Assembly: GCF_024623325.1 (NCBI RefSeq)
Contig: NZ_JANJZD010000006.1
Location: forward strand, 175,841-239,840
Reading direction: 5' to 3'
DNA length: 64,000 bases
Origin: Acetatifactor muris
GTDB lineage: Bacteria; Bacillota; Clostridia; Lachnospirales; Lachnospiraceae
Shown: positions 1-7,992 of the stretch, in pieces
How positions within the stretch are numbered: position 1 is the stretch's first letter
Layout: each line of letters begins with the position of its first letter
The notes under the pieces: generated by a model
The model's database searches: none
Seen by the model: the letters and a program-made list of their open reading frames with translations, nothing else
Told to the model about the DNA's origin: nothing
Position numbers and translations under genes: made by a program

Positions 1-285
1 CGATCCGATGACCGGTATCTGTTCCATTGCATGGGCGATTCCTGCTGAAGTATTCGGCAGTATGACAAAAATTCCTGCCAGTGCGGCAGCTGTTGCCGCC
101 AGTCTGATTATTCTCTTTTTATTGCGCTCTGCTCTGCTCCTCATTTTTGCTTCCTCCATTTTCTTCTGCAGCTTCCTCAGCTGCTTCTCTGACATCTGCG
201 GTTTCAGATATTCCCTTTTCAGGTTCTGAAGTTCCTCTTCCAGTTGTTCGTTCCACTCCTTTACTTCGGAAAAATTATAAATCAT
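1..285 (-). CDS. RsiV-like anti-sigma factor, N-terminal part (cut by window edge)
   Basis: This frame was read on the minus strand. It begins MIYNFSEVKEW, has a charged coiled stretch rich in E, K and R, then a basic stop-transfer stretch followed by one hydrophobic segment (LAATAAALAGIFVI). The piece after the membrane segment, LPNTSAGIAHAMEQIPVIG, matches the start of the extracellular domain of RsiV-type anti-sigma factors (DUF4179/DUF3298 relatives), which hold an ECF sigma factor at the membrane until a signal releases it. The ATG at 285 has GGGAG five bases upstream; an in-frame ATG at 297 lies too close to any ribosome binding site. The gene follows the sigma factor gene on the same strand, the usual order for such pairs. 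The family call rests on a short piece, because most of the sensor domain is outside the window. Confidence 0.75.
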   Translation of the reverse strand, partial: MIYNFSEVKEWNEQLEEELQNLKREYLKPQMSEKQLRKLQKKMEEAKMRSRAERNKKRIIRLAATAAALAGIFVILPNTSAGIAHAMEQIPVIGS

Positions 286-321
286 ATTCGCTCCCATCTC
301 CCGCACTATGCAGGTCATCCG

Positions 322-882
322 CTAAGACAAATGCACTTTGGAATCACACATCTGTTCATATCTGTTCCTGTTTGATTCGTCGGAGAGTATCCCCCGAAGC
401 TTTTTTATGCTGCGGTAAAGCCTGCTCTTCACAGTGCTCACATTCTCTTCCAGAATGTCCGCGATTTCCTCAAGCTTGCGATCTTCGAAATATTTCAGGA
501 TGACCACCGCCCTGTCACGCTCCGGAAGCGTCTCAAGTGCTCTCTGCAAATCCACGTTTGTATAGGTATCCTCCACGGCGCCCGCTTCCATTCCGTTTTC
601 CTCCTGCATCGCTTCATAGGAGAGAAATCCCGGCTTCTTCAGATATCCAAAGCACTCGTTCAGCATAATGCGGTACACCCAGGTCTCCGCGTACTCAGGA
701 TTCTTCAGGGTATCACTGCCCCGCATGGCCTTGTATGCGCCGTTCTGCACTATGTCACAGGCATCTGCCTCATTGTGAACATAGCTGTACGCCAGACGGT
801 AATATTGATTATATTTTTCCAGAATAATACGTTCTATCAGCTTTCTGTTTGTCTGATTCTTTTTCCCCGGGAAAAAAAGCAA
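322..882 (-). CDS. ECF RNA polymerase sigma factor (SigV-like)
   Basis: A 186-aa sigma-70 family protein of extracytoplasmic-function type. Region 2 is seen at about residues 25-90 (YRLAYSYVHNEADACDIVQ, then AETWVYRIMLNECF), and region 4 at about 115-170 (LPERDRAVVILKYFEDRKLEEIADIL, followed by STVKSRLYRSIKKL, the -35 recognition helix). No region 1.1 or region 3 is visible, as expected for the class. The start is a TTG at 882, preceded by AGGAGGTGA seven bases upstream; no better start is present. The anti-sigma gene lies just downstream, and a matching ECF promoter lies upstream, so the pair is probably autoregulated. RsiV partners suggest an envelope-stress or lysozyme-type signal, which is inference. 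Confidence 0.9.
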   Translation of the reverse strand: MLFFPGKKNQTNRKLIERIILEKYNQYYRLAYSYVHNEADACDIVQNGAYKAMRGSDTLKNPEYAETWVYRIMLNECFGYLKKPGFLSYEAMQEENGMEAGAVEDTYTNVDLQRALETLPERDRAVVILKYFEDRKLEEIADILEENVSTVKSRLYRSIKKLRGILSDESNRNRYEQMCDSKVHLS

Positions 883-922
883 GGTGTTTCACCTCCTCTT
901 TGCTGCTTGCCTTTACATAACA

Positions 923-952
923 TTAGATGTCCTGCATGTGAAAAAAGTTTCA
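923..952 (-). promoter_or_regulatory. Candidate ECF-type promoter for the sigma/anti-sigma pair
   Basis: Read on the minus strand, a TGAAAC -35 box (947-952) is separated by 17 bases from CATCTAA (923-929). TGAAAC with a CGTC-like -10 is the established pattern for ECF sigma factors of the SigV/SigX/SigW kind. It sits 41 bases before the TTG start, so the sigma factor probably transcribes its own gene. The -10 is imperfect. Confidence 0.55.
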
Positions 953-1171
953 CGGTCTCAAATTTTTTCAGAAAAAATATACGCGGCATTCACGCCATTG
1001 CCTCTGTGCCAAAACTTCAACGCAAAAATGCCTCATCCAAAACAAGCGTTCTGAATAAAGGCAGAGAATCTGGATATATTATGGAAAGTAATATAACCTT
1101 CCGTAATCGGATTTCCATGACAGACATTATATCATAAGCAAAATCAATATTTCAGAATATCGAGGCAGACT

Positions 1172-2617
1172 ATGACTTTATCTTCCGTCTTAGAAGAAAA
1201 TATAAATTATATTGACACCATACTCCCTGTCCGCACCAGCTTTGATCTGATGACAAGGCATCTGTACCTGGGCCGGACTCCGGCCTTTTTTCTGGGTGTC
1301 AACGGATTCTGTAAAACGGAAATACTCCAGCAGATTTTTTCCGACCTGCAGAACCCGATGTTCGTTTCCAATGACTCTGTAGAAAACATTGTAAGATATA
1401 TGGATGCGAAGATCGGATATGCCCAGACTTCTCTCACAGACTCCTGGGACGAGATTATCCGCAATGTGCTCAGCGGACCGGCCGTCCTCTTTATCGACGG
1501 CTTTGCTCAGGCCATCCTCATTGATGTGCGGACCTACCCTGCCAGGGGTATCGCGGAGCCGGATCTGGAACGGGTCACCAGAGGGTCCAGAGACGGTTTC
1601 GTGGAAACCATGCTGTTCAACGCCAATCTGATCAGACGGCGCGTCCGTTCTCCCGGGCTTGTCTTTGCCATACATTCCGTGGGTACGGACAGCAGAACCG
1701 ATGTGGCCGTTGCTTATCTGAAAGATACCGTAAATCAGGAACTGCTGAAAAAACTGGAAGACAGCCTTGACTCCCTTCGGACCACGGCGCTGACCATGGG
1801 CACCAAGAGTCTGGAGGAACTGCTCCTGCACAAACGCTGGTGGAATCCTCTGCCCAGTGTCCAGATGACCGAGCGTCCCGACGTGGCATGCAGCTACCTA
1901 CTGGAAGGCCATATTCTCGTTCTTGTGGACAACTCCCCCCTGGTGCTGGTTCTTCCCTGCACGATTTTTCAATTCACCCAGAATCCGGAAGACTATTACA
2001 AAAGTCCTTCCGTAGGCACCTATTTCCGCATGGTGCGCTTTCTCTGCATCCCTGTCAGCCTGGCTCTGATGCCCCTGTTCCTGCTGATAACGGCTTACTT
2101 CCCCGGGTTTGCGCAGCAGTGGGGGCTGCTTTCCGAGGGTGTGCAGACGCCTCAGCGACTGTTTTTCTATGTTCTGGCAGTAGAATTTCTGCTGGATCTG
2201 TTCAAATATTCTTCCGCCTTAAGCTCCGGCAAGTTCTCCGGCTCCCTGTCCATGGTAGGTGGTCTGATTATCGGAGATGTGGCTGTCAGTCTGAACTGGG
2301 CCTCTGTGGAAGTACTGTTCTATGCCGCCGTTACGCTGCTGGCTTCTCTGGCCATCACAGATATAGAATTCAGCGATGCCATTCGGCTGTACCGGATTCT
2401 GATGATTCTGGCTACCGGCTTTTTCGGTTTGCCGGGATTTCTCATCAGTCTGGCGCTGGTGCTCCTTTCCGCTGCAACTACTCCCACTTTCGGCGGCTTC
2501 AGCTATTTCTGGCCCCTGTTTCCCTTTAACGCCAAAGCGCTTGGGAGGCTGTTGTTCCGCAGCCCTACACCCAGCGCACAGCCTGTGACCATATGGGATC
2601 GGGGGAAGGTAAAATGA
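1172..2617 (+). CDS. SpoVAF-like GerA-family spore membrane protein
   Basis: A 481-aa GerA-family protein. The N-terminal half is soluble and carries the family motifs (ALFIDGF-like VLFIDGF, DVRTYPARG, RGSRDGF, LIRRRVRSP); the C-terminal half has about five membrane segments. GerA proteins are A subunits of spore germinant receptors; SpoVAF is the paralogue linked to the dipicolinic-acid channel. The YPARG...EP...RGSRDGF wording fits SpoVAF better than true GerAA, where RGPRE is usual. No B or C receptor subunit and no other spoVA gene lies beside it, so it is an orphan here. Start ATG has a weak GAGG ribosome site. Family call is firm; the SpoVAF assignment over a receptor A subunit is moderate. 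Confidence 0.8.
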   Translation: MTLSSVLEENINYIDTILPVRTSFDLMTRHLYLGRTPAFFLGVNGFCKTEILQQIFSDLQNPMFVSNDSVENIVRYMDAKIGYAQTSLTDSWDEIIRNVLSGPAVLFIDGFAQAILIDVRTYPARGIAEPDLERVTRGSRDGFVETMLFNANLIRRRVRSPGLVFAIHSVGTDSRTDVAVAYLKDTVNQELLKKLEDSLDSLRTTALTMGTKSLEELLLHKRWWNPLPSVQMTERPDVACSYLLEGHILVLVDNSPLVLVLPCTIFQFTQNPEDYYKSPSVGTYFRMVRFLCIPVSLALMPLFLLITAYFPGFAQQWGLLSEGVQTPQRLFFYVLAVEFLLDLFKYSSALSSGKFSGSLSMVGGLIIGDVAVSLNWASVEVLFYAAVTLLASLAITDIEFSDAIRLYRILMILATGFFGLPGFLISLALVLLSAATTPTFGGFSYFWPLFPFNAKALGRLLFRSPTPSAQPVTIWDRGKVK

Positions 2618-2694
2618 ATATGCATCTTCCGTCACCAGGCAATCATAATCTCCGGAGAAAACACCACGTCAGGCGCACAACAGCGTATCAAAAA

Positions 2695-2716
2695 AGCAAC
2701 CCGATGAGGGGTTGCT
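2695..2716 (-). terminator. Rho-independent terminator of the CAP lipoprotein gene
   Basis: A perfect 8-bp stem (AGCAACCC / GGGTTGCT) with a 6-base loop. Read on the minus strand it is followed by TTTTTTGATA, so it mainly ends the gene at 2732-4051. It lies between convergent genes and may also slow transcripts from the SpoVAF gene, though the T run on the plus side is weak. Confidence 0.8.
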
Positions 2717-2731
2717 CTTCCTTTCTAAAAA

Positions 2732-4051
2732 CTAATCGTACCAATTGTCGAATATATCTTGAATGGCATCAGCCTCTTCTTGCGTTATTTCCCCCTTTTC
2801 GATTGCCTCTTCTAAAGACATCACCCCGTCTGTGCCATAGACTGTCTGACTCTTGCCTGTTTCAGGGTCGGTGACTGAGCTAATCTCATGCATGTCACCA
2901 TTGTTTACTGCCGCGTCGATGTCGATATTGCCGTTTTCATCCATGTATTTGTCCTCTATGATGTCTTTAGCGTACCCAAGATATACCCAATAGTTTCCGC
3001 ACCTGGCTACAGAAATGTACTGGAGTCCTGGATCAATCATCGCCGCCCAGTGTCCGGGGCTGGCTTTCCATGCCGCATACACGTCTGCTACTGTATTGTA
3101 ACCACTTGCAATGTTCTCCACATTAGCTCCACCCCTTGTCGGCGCAGTCGCATCATGAGAAAAGTTAGACACAATCGCTTTGGCGCTCTCAAGGGCATTG
3201 GAATCAAGTGTTCCATCCGCGCTGACAGTTGAAAGGCCCATTACCTGTCTGTCCGCATTCAGTAAGGCAGCAAACTCACTGTTGACCAGCTGGGCATCTG
3301 TTGATGCATCATCAGTTTTAGCCGTTGTCTGGTTGGAATCGGAACTCTGGTTGGCTGTCTGACCGGAGCCTGAACCCTGACTGTTCGTATTACCTGCTGT
3401 CCGCGTTGTTGTCGTGGTTGCGGGCTTCTCGGCTATGATGTAGCTGTTGCTTACGAACGCTTTCTCGCCATTCAGCTCAATCTGATACCATCCGGTCTCC
3501 TTGCACTGCCCCGTCACGGTGACTTCCTGGCCATATGACAACCGCCCGACCTTTTCTCCATCCGTTGACGGCTGGTTTCTTACATTTACCACTGATTTGG
3601 CATACATTGTGTTTTCCATCTCGTTGATGGTATAGGGAGAATCTGCTGTTTCTTCCCCTGTGGTTGTCCCGGTCTGGTCTGCCTCGTCCGTCTGGTTTGC
3701 CTCGTCTGTCTGGTCTGCGCTGCCGGACTGCCCGGTCTGCGTCACGCTGCCGCTTTCATCGTCATTCCCGTCAGAGGGTGCCTCCACCCCGGTTTCAGGC
3801 TCCGCTGTGGGCTCCGGTGTTTCTTCTGCCGATGGTTCTTCTGTGGGTTCCGCCGTTTCCTCCGGTTCGGATTCCATAGCCCCTGTTCCCTCTGCCCCGC
3901 TTTCCTGACTGTCAGCATTCCCGTCCTGGCTGCTTTCTGTATCCGCCATGGCCTGCACCCTGCCGTCCCCCTCCATCCTGTTTCCGCAGCCGGCAAAAGC
4001 ACTGGCCGTCATTGCTGTTATCAGCAATGCCATCACGATTTTCTTCTTCAT
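2732..4051 (-). CDS. Lipoprotein with SH3 and CAP (SCP/PR1) domains
   Basis: A 439-aa secreted protein. The first 21 residues are a lipoprotein signal with lipobox AFAGC, so it should be anchored to the outer membrane leaflet. Residues about 35-145 are a low-complexity linker rich in E, S, T, P and Q (TAEPTEEPSAEETPEP type). A bacterial SH3 domain follows (VNVRNQPSTDGEKVGRL ... GWYQIELNG), then a second Q/T/S linker, then a CAP/SCP domain (FAALLNADRQVMGL, HWAAMIDPGLQYISVARCG). Bacterial CAP proteins of this kind are common in clostridial envelopes; SH3 domains often bind peptidoglycan. No catalytic function is established. A strong AGGAGGAG site precedes the ATG. It is transcribed alone and ends at the hairpin at 2695. 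Confidence 0.88.
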   Translation of the reverse strand: MKKKIVMALLITAMTASAFAGCGNRMEGDGRVQAMADTESSQDGNADSQESGAEGTGAMESEPEETAEPTEEPSAEETPEPTAEPETGVEAPSDGNDDESGSVTQTGQSGSADQTDEANQTDEADQTGTTTGEETADSPYTINEMENTMYAKSVVNVRNQPSTDGEKVGRLSYGQEVTVTGQCKETGWYQIELNGEKAFVSNSYIIAEKPATTTTTRTAGNTNSQGSGSGQTANQSSDSNQTTAKTDDASTDAQLVNSEFAALLNADRQVMGLSTVSADGTLDSNALESAKAIVSNFSHDATAPTRGGANVENIASGYNTVADVYAAWKASPGHWAAMIDPGLQYISVARCGNYWVYLGYAKDIIEDKYMDENGNIDIDAAVNNGDMHEISSVTDPETGKSQTVYGTDGVMSLEEAIEKGEITQEEADAIQDIFDNWYD

Positions 4052-4211
4052 GTCCGTCTCCTCCTTGTTGAGCTTCTTTCTCCGGAAATCCGTTCAGGGA
4101 TTTATCCACCTATAGAGTACCCCCCCAGGTTCTTTTGTCAATAGGAACCTCATCATCAATCTGATAAAAAGAGACGCGCATTGCGGAACGCAAATACTTA
4201 AAATCGAAAAC

Positions 4212-4433
4212 TGCCTCTTGCAATTTCTGCAGGATGTATATAATCTTAATGATCTAGGGAATATGCCGGATAAGGTAAAGGAAGATATGGACAGGAAAGA
4301 GATTATCCAAAAGCACATCAAGGAATTCAGTACGATATGACAGGGTGAAAGTAACAGACGCTGGTACACCTGTCTGCCAAATGCGGCGAAGAAGAAAGGG
4401 AAGCGGCTAATCCTCAAAAGCTCGAAAGCGTAA
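4212..4433 (+). pseudogene. Remnant of a tyrosine integrase N-terminus
   Basis: A frame of about 73 codons with one internal TGA encodes pieces such as MPDKVKEDMDRKEIIQKH and RRWYTCLPNAAKKKGKRLI. These align with the N-terminal part of the intact integrase at 25573-26781 (YVQEKIEMSKRKELLEKH, then GCWYTYLPDGKGGRILKK). The frame has no start, stops at TAA 4431-4433, and lacks the whole catalytic domain. It lies just outside the left attachment repeat, so it looks like debris of an earlier element that used the same tRNA-Gly site. The similarity was judged by eye from this window only. Confidence 0.7.
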
Positions 4434-4457
4434 TCAGAACACGTGTACACAAGAAAC

Positions 4458-4488
4458 AGCGGAATCCCACATTCTATGGGATTCCGCT
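4458..4488 (-). terminator. Original terminator of tRNA-Gly(GCC), now separated from it
   Basis: A perfect 12-bp stem (AGCGGAATCCCA / TGGGATTCCGCT) with a 7-base loop. It lies 9 bases from the left attachment repeat. In the empty site it would have been placed directly after the tRNA-Gly gene on the minus strand, separated by TTTTTATGT. Integration of the element moved it 22.4 kb away from that gene. Confidence 0.65.
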
Positions 4489-4497
4489 ACATAAAAA

Positions 4498-4522
4498 GAA
4501 GAGCGATAGACGGGACTCGAAC
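4498..4522. repeat. attL: left 25-bp direct repeat
   Basis: Identical over 25 bases to 26883-26907, which covers the T-loop and acceptor 3' strand of tRNA-Gly(GCC). After position 4522 the two copies diverge, so this is the displaced tRNA end left by site-specific integration. Confidence 0.93.
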
Positions 4523-4576
4523 TCCACATGTAATTGAGTAAACAGAACAAGATCAATGGTTTTCGGGCATTGTATC

Positions 4577-4595
4577 TGATTACTCTTGATTACTC
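4577..4595 (+). repeat. Candidate integrase arm-type sites, left end
   Basis: Two direct copies of TGATTACTC (4577-4585 and 4587-4595) lie 55-75 bases inside attL. The same 9-mer occurs at 26832-26840, with near copies at 26821 and 26843 beside attR. Short direct repeats near both ends are typical binding sites for the N-terminal arm-binding domain of tyrosine integrases. The role is inference. Confidence 0.5.
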
Positions 4596-4758
4596 GTTAT
4601 CGAGAATATATAAGGAAGGAGATTCTTGCACGTATGATATTCCATAGCCATTCTTAAAAAATCTTCCTACTTTCCATAAACGAGCAGTTGCTTCTAAAAA
4701 ATGTTTTTACCTTCAACAATGTCAAACGGTTTCAGCTTTTTATTTGGCAGAGGCTTTC

Positions 4759-6009
4759 TCACTTGTTCTGCAGCAATACTGTATCTTCCTCTGTAATATA
4801 CCTAATTCTATTATACAAATCATTTAATTTGTTAATAAGCTTGCTTATCTGGCTATTTGTAGATTTTTTTGTTGTTTTAGCGATATTGGTGATAATCCCT
4901 ATAACTGCAAGCGTATCTCTAAAATGAACAATATTTCCGTTTTCATGGAAATAAACTTCTTTTTTCCAATAATCGCCATAATAGCAGCCATTATTAACAG
5001 ATTCCTTTATTAATACTTTCAGCTTCTCCCATGTATTATCATTGTGTCCAATGGCTTTTTCCAATGCTGTTTTTAAAAAAGGGCTATTGTTTTCAATCAA
5101 CATATCTAACAGTTGGGAAATATACGGAAACACAAATATATGCTTACGGTTGCTTCCGTTCTTATATCGAATGCGATCTCGTATTTCAAAAGGATCTGTG
5201 AAATAATCCAATATCTTGTCACTAGATTTCGCTATATGATTAACCATTTTTTTATCATAATGCGCATCAAAATCTGGGCAGGCACAAGACAGATAATGTG
5301 CTTTATAATACAACTCAGGGATTTCCCTTGCCCTCAGTTTTTCCAGCATAGATAAGTCATTGTAGTCTGCAGCAAACGAGATAATATACATTCTTAGCTG
5401 ATCTTCTGTTGCAAGCTTATACTGTAAATCATCCATATCAGGTTTACGTATAAAAACACCGTTATCACGCTCCTCAAATTTAATGCGCTGGATACTCGTC
5501 CCTGCACCAAATGTCATAACATAATCATTATCTTTTCTGCTGTCAAACCATATATATTTTTCGTTTACTAAAAACTTCAGCAAATCATAATTTCCAAATG
5601 TGATTGCATAGTCCAATATGGTTTTTCCGTATTCGTCTGGGTTAAGGATAGGCTTATCTTTCTCTTCAATGTAGGCAACCCATTCAGACTTTTTATGTGA
5701 CTGAGCTATGATATAATTTGTCATTCTATTGTTTTTAGGTTCGCCATGTTCTCCGGCACTCAATATCTGTTCAAAAGAAACATGAAGTAATTCTGAAAAG
5801 ATTGGCAAATCTTCAATTTGGATTGCTTTTGTGCCTTTTTTTATTTGGGATAGACGGTTCGCCATGTTTTGTATAGCTTCTCTTGTTGGATTATTTCCAT
5901 CGCGTGTTTGAAGATATACGCTGCAGAATTGTCGTGCGGACTCAAATTCTCGTTCAATTAATCCGGAAATATAAGTTCCTATTTTTTGATTGTCAATTTG
6001 ATAAGACAT
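4759..6009 (-). CDS. HTH and ankyrin-like protein of the element
   Basis: A 416-aa protein. The first 75 residues look like a helix-turn-helix or XRE-like domain (REAIQNMANRLSQIKKGTKA, then IFSELLHVSFEQILSAGE). Residues about 90-140 contain an ankyrin-like unit (DEYGKTILDYAITFGNYDLL KFLVNEK), and a further divergent helical repeat region follows. The C-terminus is rich in N, I and K. The start at 6009 has AAGGAG eight bases upstream; a GTG at 6018 would overlap that site. It is the first gene inside attL and is transcribed toward it, with two palindromes upstream that could be its operators. It may be the element's repressor or a regulator of a stress response; no known function is recognised. 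Confidence 0.7.
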   Translation of the reverse strand: MSYQIDNQKIGTYISGLIEREFESARQFCSVYLQTRDGNNPTREAIQNMANRLSQIKKGTKAIQIEDLPIFSELLHVSFEQILSAGEHGEPKNNRMTNYIIAQSHKKSEWVAYIEEKDKPILNPDEYGKTILDYAITFGNYDLLKFLVNEKYIWFDSRKDNDYVMTFGAGTSIQRIKFEERDNGVFIRKPDMDDLQYKLATEDQLRMYIISFAADYNDLSMLEKLRAREIPELYYKAHYLSCACPDFDAHYDKKMVNHIAKSSDKILDYFTDPFEIRDRIRYKNGSNRKHIFVFPYISQLLDMLIENNSPFLKTALEKAIGHNDNTWEKLKVLIKESVNNGCYYGDYWKKEVYFHENGNIVHFRDTLAVIGIITNIAKTTKKSTNSQISKLINKLNDLYNRIRYITEEDTVLLQNK

Positions 6010-6092
6010 TTTTACCACTCCTTCCGATTGGCATTATATCGCATTTTCTGGACAAAGTATATCACGCATTTGCATACATGAAAAGGATATAT

Positions 6093-6131
6093 AATTTGCA
6101 AATTGTTAATAGTATATGCTTTTTGCATATA
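6093..6131. promoter_or_regulatory. Two palindromic candidate operators
   Basis: AATTTGCAAATT (6093-6104) is a perfect 12-bp palindrome, and TATATGC-TTTTT-GCATATA (6113-6131) a perfect 7-bp inverted repeat. Both contain a TTTGCA-like core. They lie 84-122 bases before the HTH/ankyrin gene and on the other side face the partition operon, a good place for a shared repressor. Confidence 0.45.
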
Positions 6132-6279
6132 TTTTAGCTTTCCTGATTATCTTCTAAACCTACTATGACTATACAACTACAGACAAAAATCTATAAAAGC
6201 AAGATACAGAAGATTATAAAAACAAAGAATTTATTGTAAATGCAGATAACATCATGTTTTGGAACTGTTCAACATTTGA

Positions 6280-6456
6280 ATGGAGGAAGAATTAAGGAAC
6301 GGAGCACTTATCAAGGATATGGTTGAGAATTATTTGTGTGCTATGCACTGTATTCAAAAATATCCAATGGCATTTGTCGTAGTTGAACACTTCTTACGAA
6401 CATCAGTAAATATATGTCGTATGAGTGATCGGCTCAAATATATATTCTTATCGTGA
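6280..6456 (+). CDS. Possible 58-aa small protein before the partition operon
   Basis: An ATG frame of 58 codons starting MEEELRNGALIKDMVENY, with a hydrophobic middle (YPMAFVVVEHFL). It is followed 13 bases later by a terminator-like hairpin. There is no clear ribosome binding site, so it could be a small gene, a decayed gene or the coding-looking part of a leader RNA. I do not recognise it. Confidence 0.3.
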   Translation: MEEELRNGALIKDMVENYLCAMHCIQKYPMAFVVVEHFLRTSVNICRMSDRLKYIFLS

Positions 6457-6469
6457 TACTATATATAGT

Positions 6470-6503
6470 CCCTGTGCCAGTTGTGGCATGGGGATTTTTT
6501 ATT
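6470..6503 (+). terminator. Terminator-like hairpin in the leader of the partition operon
   Basis: A 10-bp stem (CCCTGTGCCA / TGGCATGGGG, two G-U pairs) with a GTTG loop is followed by ATTTTTTATTC. It ends three bases before the AGGAGG site of the next gene, leaving no room for a promoter between them. Transcription of 6521-8369 must therefore pass through it, so it may act as an attenuator. Confidence 0.65.
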
Positions 6504-6520
6504 CAGGAGGATTGCAGACT

Positions 6521-7069
6521 ATGAAAAGACCAATGACAACAAAGGAACTATTTGAGAAAATTCGGGATATCTTAAAGGAAAAAGGCAAATTGCCGGATAT
6601 TCTGGATTACGGTTTGGCAACAGACAAGCCGATTCCTATCAGGAACTATGAATTTGATTTGAAGAACAATCTTGACTATGGCAGTAGCGAAGGAATCTAT
6701 CTGGACTTGTGGATTGTGTATTTTTCGGATGGGGAAAGATCAACACATGATCTCGGGACTTTCAAAACACTGGATAGCAGCAATGATGCAATGCACATCA
6801 TGGCAGATCTTTTGGCGGACTTCATTATCGAGGAAGCATCATATGTCAACAAGAATCGGGATGATTTCACATGGGAAGGGGCAGATGTCAGGGCATTTGA
6901 TGAAAATGGGAAACCACTCAACTGGTGCTATTCGTGTAACGACATGGAGGATGCCCTAAATCGAAAGGATGATCTGTTGAAGGAATATCCAAAGGTAGTT
7001 ATCAGGGACAATGCCACACGAGAGGAAAAACACTTCAGCAGAGAGGAAGAAAGTGAGGAGACACAATGA
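6521..7069 (+). CDS. Unknown 182-aa acidic protein, first gene of the partition operon
   Basis: Starts MKRPMTTKELFEKI; the ATG at 6521 has AGGAGG ten bases upstream, whereas the in-frame upstream start at 6425 has none and would run through the hairpin. The protein is soluble and acidic (many D and E), with no signal peptide, membrane segment or recognisable motif; it contains NWCYSCNDMEDALNRKDDLL near the C-terminus. It overlaps the ParM-like gene by 4 bases (ATGA), so the two are probably translated together. I do not recognise a family. Its position suggests a role tied to partition or to copy control of the element. Confidence 0.75.
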   Translation: MKRPMTTKELFEKIRDILKEKGKLPDILDYGLATDKPIPIRNYEFDLKNNLDYGSSEGIYLDLWIVYFSDGERSTHDLGTFKTLDSSNDAMHIMADLLADFIIEEASYVNKNRDDFTWEGADVRAFDENGKPLNWCYSCNDMEDALNRKDDLLKEYPKVVIRDNATREEKHFSREEESEETQ

Positions 7070-7992
7070 TCAGATTAAAGGAAGGGAAGTACATCATTGG
7101 ATTTGATGACGGATATCAGCTCTGTAAAACAGCAAACCATGTATTCGACAATGGCATACATATGTTGGGAACCACAGAACCTACATTGAAAGAAAATTCC
7201 CTGTTCTATGATGGGGAATACTTCAAGGTGGGGGAAGGACGGGCAGCCATTACGGAGGATAAGATTTCGGATGATGATGCACGGCTACGAACCATGGTAG
7301 CTGTTGCCATGGAACTTAGGGATACAGGAATTTGTAAGGCAGAGGTGATTCTTGCAGTTGGCTTACCCTTTTCAAACTACGGTCGGGACAAGCCGAAACT
7401 GATCGACTATTACAACCGACAGAACAGACTGGAATTCTCATATGAAAGAGAAGACTATTCCGTTGAGATAGGGAAGGTGATTGTCTGTCCCCAATGTTAT
7501 TCTGCCATTGCCGCAAGGCTCGGGAACATGAAAGGCGACTATCTGATTGTGGATATCGGCAGTAAGACCACAGATGTGGTGTATGTACAGAACGGTCTCC
7601 CCATAGAGAGCAAGTCTATCACTATTGAAAAGGCCATGGTGAAATGGATAAAGGAAATCCAACGGGAGATGAAGGTCCAGACCGGAAAGGATATGCCAGA
7701 GCATGAGATCATGAAGATTGCCCTGAAAGAGGACAGCAATCTCCCGGGTGCCTATTCGGAGCTTATCCGTGGTATGCTGCGGGAAAAGATGTGTTCTCTG
7801 GAACTGGAGCTTGCGGAGAGGGGATACAGCATGGATTATATCAACATCATCTATGTGGGTGGAGGTGCGCTGCTGTTCCGTGACTATGCCGGAAAATACC
7901 GGAGCCATACGGCATATGACTGTGATCTGTGTGCCAATGCAAAGGGGTATGAGTTCCTTGCAGGGCAGATAGAGGGGAAGCAGGTGGCATGA
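7066..7992 (+). CDS. ParM/StbA-like actin-fold partition ATPase
   Basis: A 308-aa protein with actin-fold signatures: phosphate-1-like YIIGFDDGYQLCKTA (about residues 9-23), phosphate-2-like YLIVDIGSKTTDVVYV (about 160-175) and adenosine-binding IIYVGGGALLF (about 262-272). ParM proteins form filaments that push plasmid copies apart. The downstream gene overlaps by 4 bases and encodes a small DNA-binding protein fitting the ParR role, so the two form a type II partition system. Its presence in an integrated element implies an extrachromosomal stage where segregation matters. The family is clear, although sequence alone cannot separate ParM from other plasmid actins such as AlfA. Confidence 0.85.
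   Translation: MIRLKEGKYIIGFDDGYQLCKTANHVFDNGIHMLGTTEPTLKENSLFYDGEYFKVGEGRAAITEDKISDDDARLRTMVAVAMELRDTGICKAEVILAVGLPFSNYGRDKPKLIDYYNRQNRLEFSYEREDYSVEIGKVIVCPQCYSAIAARLGNMKGDYLIVDIGSKTTDVVYVQNGLPIESKSITIEKAMVKWIKEIQREMKVQTGKDMPEHEIMKIALKEDSNLPGAYSELIRGMLREKMCSLELELAERGYSMDYINIIYVGGGALLFRDYAGKYRSHTAYDCDLCANAKGYEFLAGQIEGKQVA

Noticed and set aside
4094..4450. 118-codon minus-strand frame before attL
   Set aside because: Hydrophobic nonsense composition; the plus strand of the same stretch carries integrase debris that explains the region.
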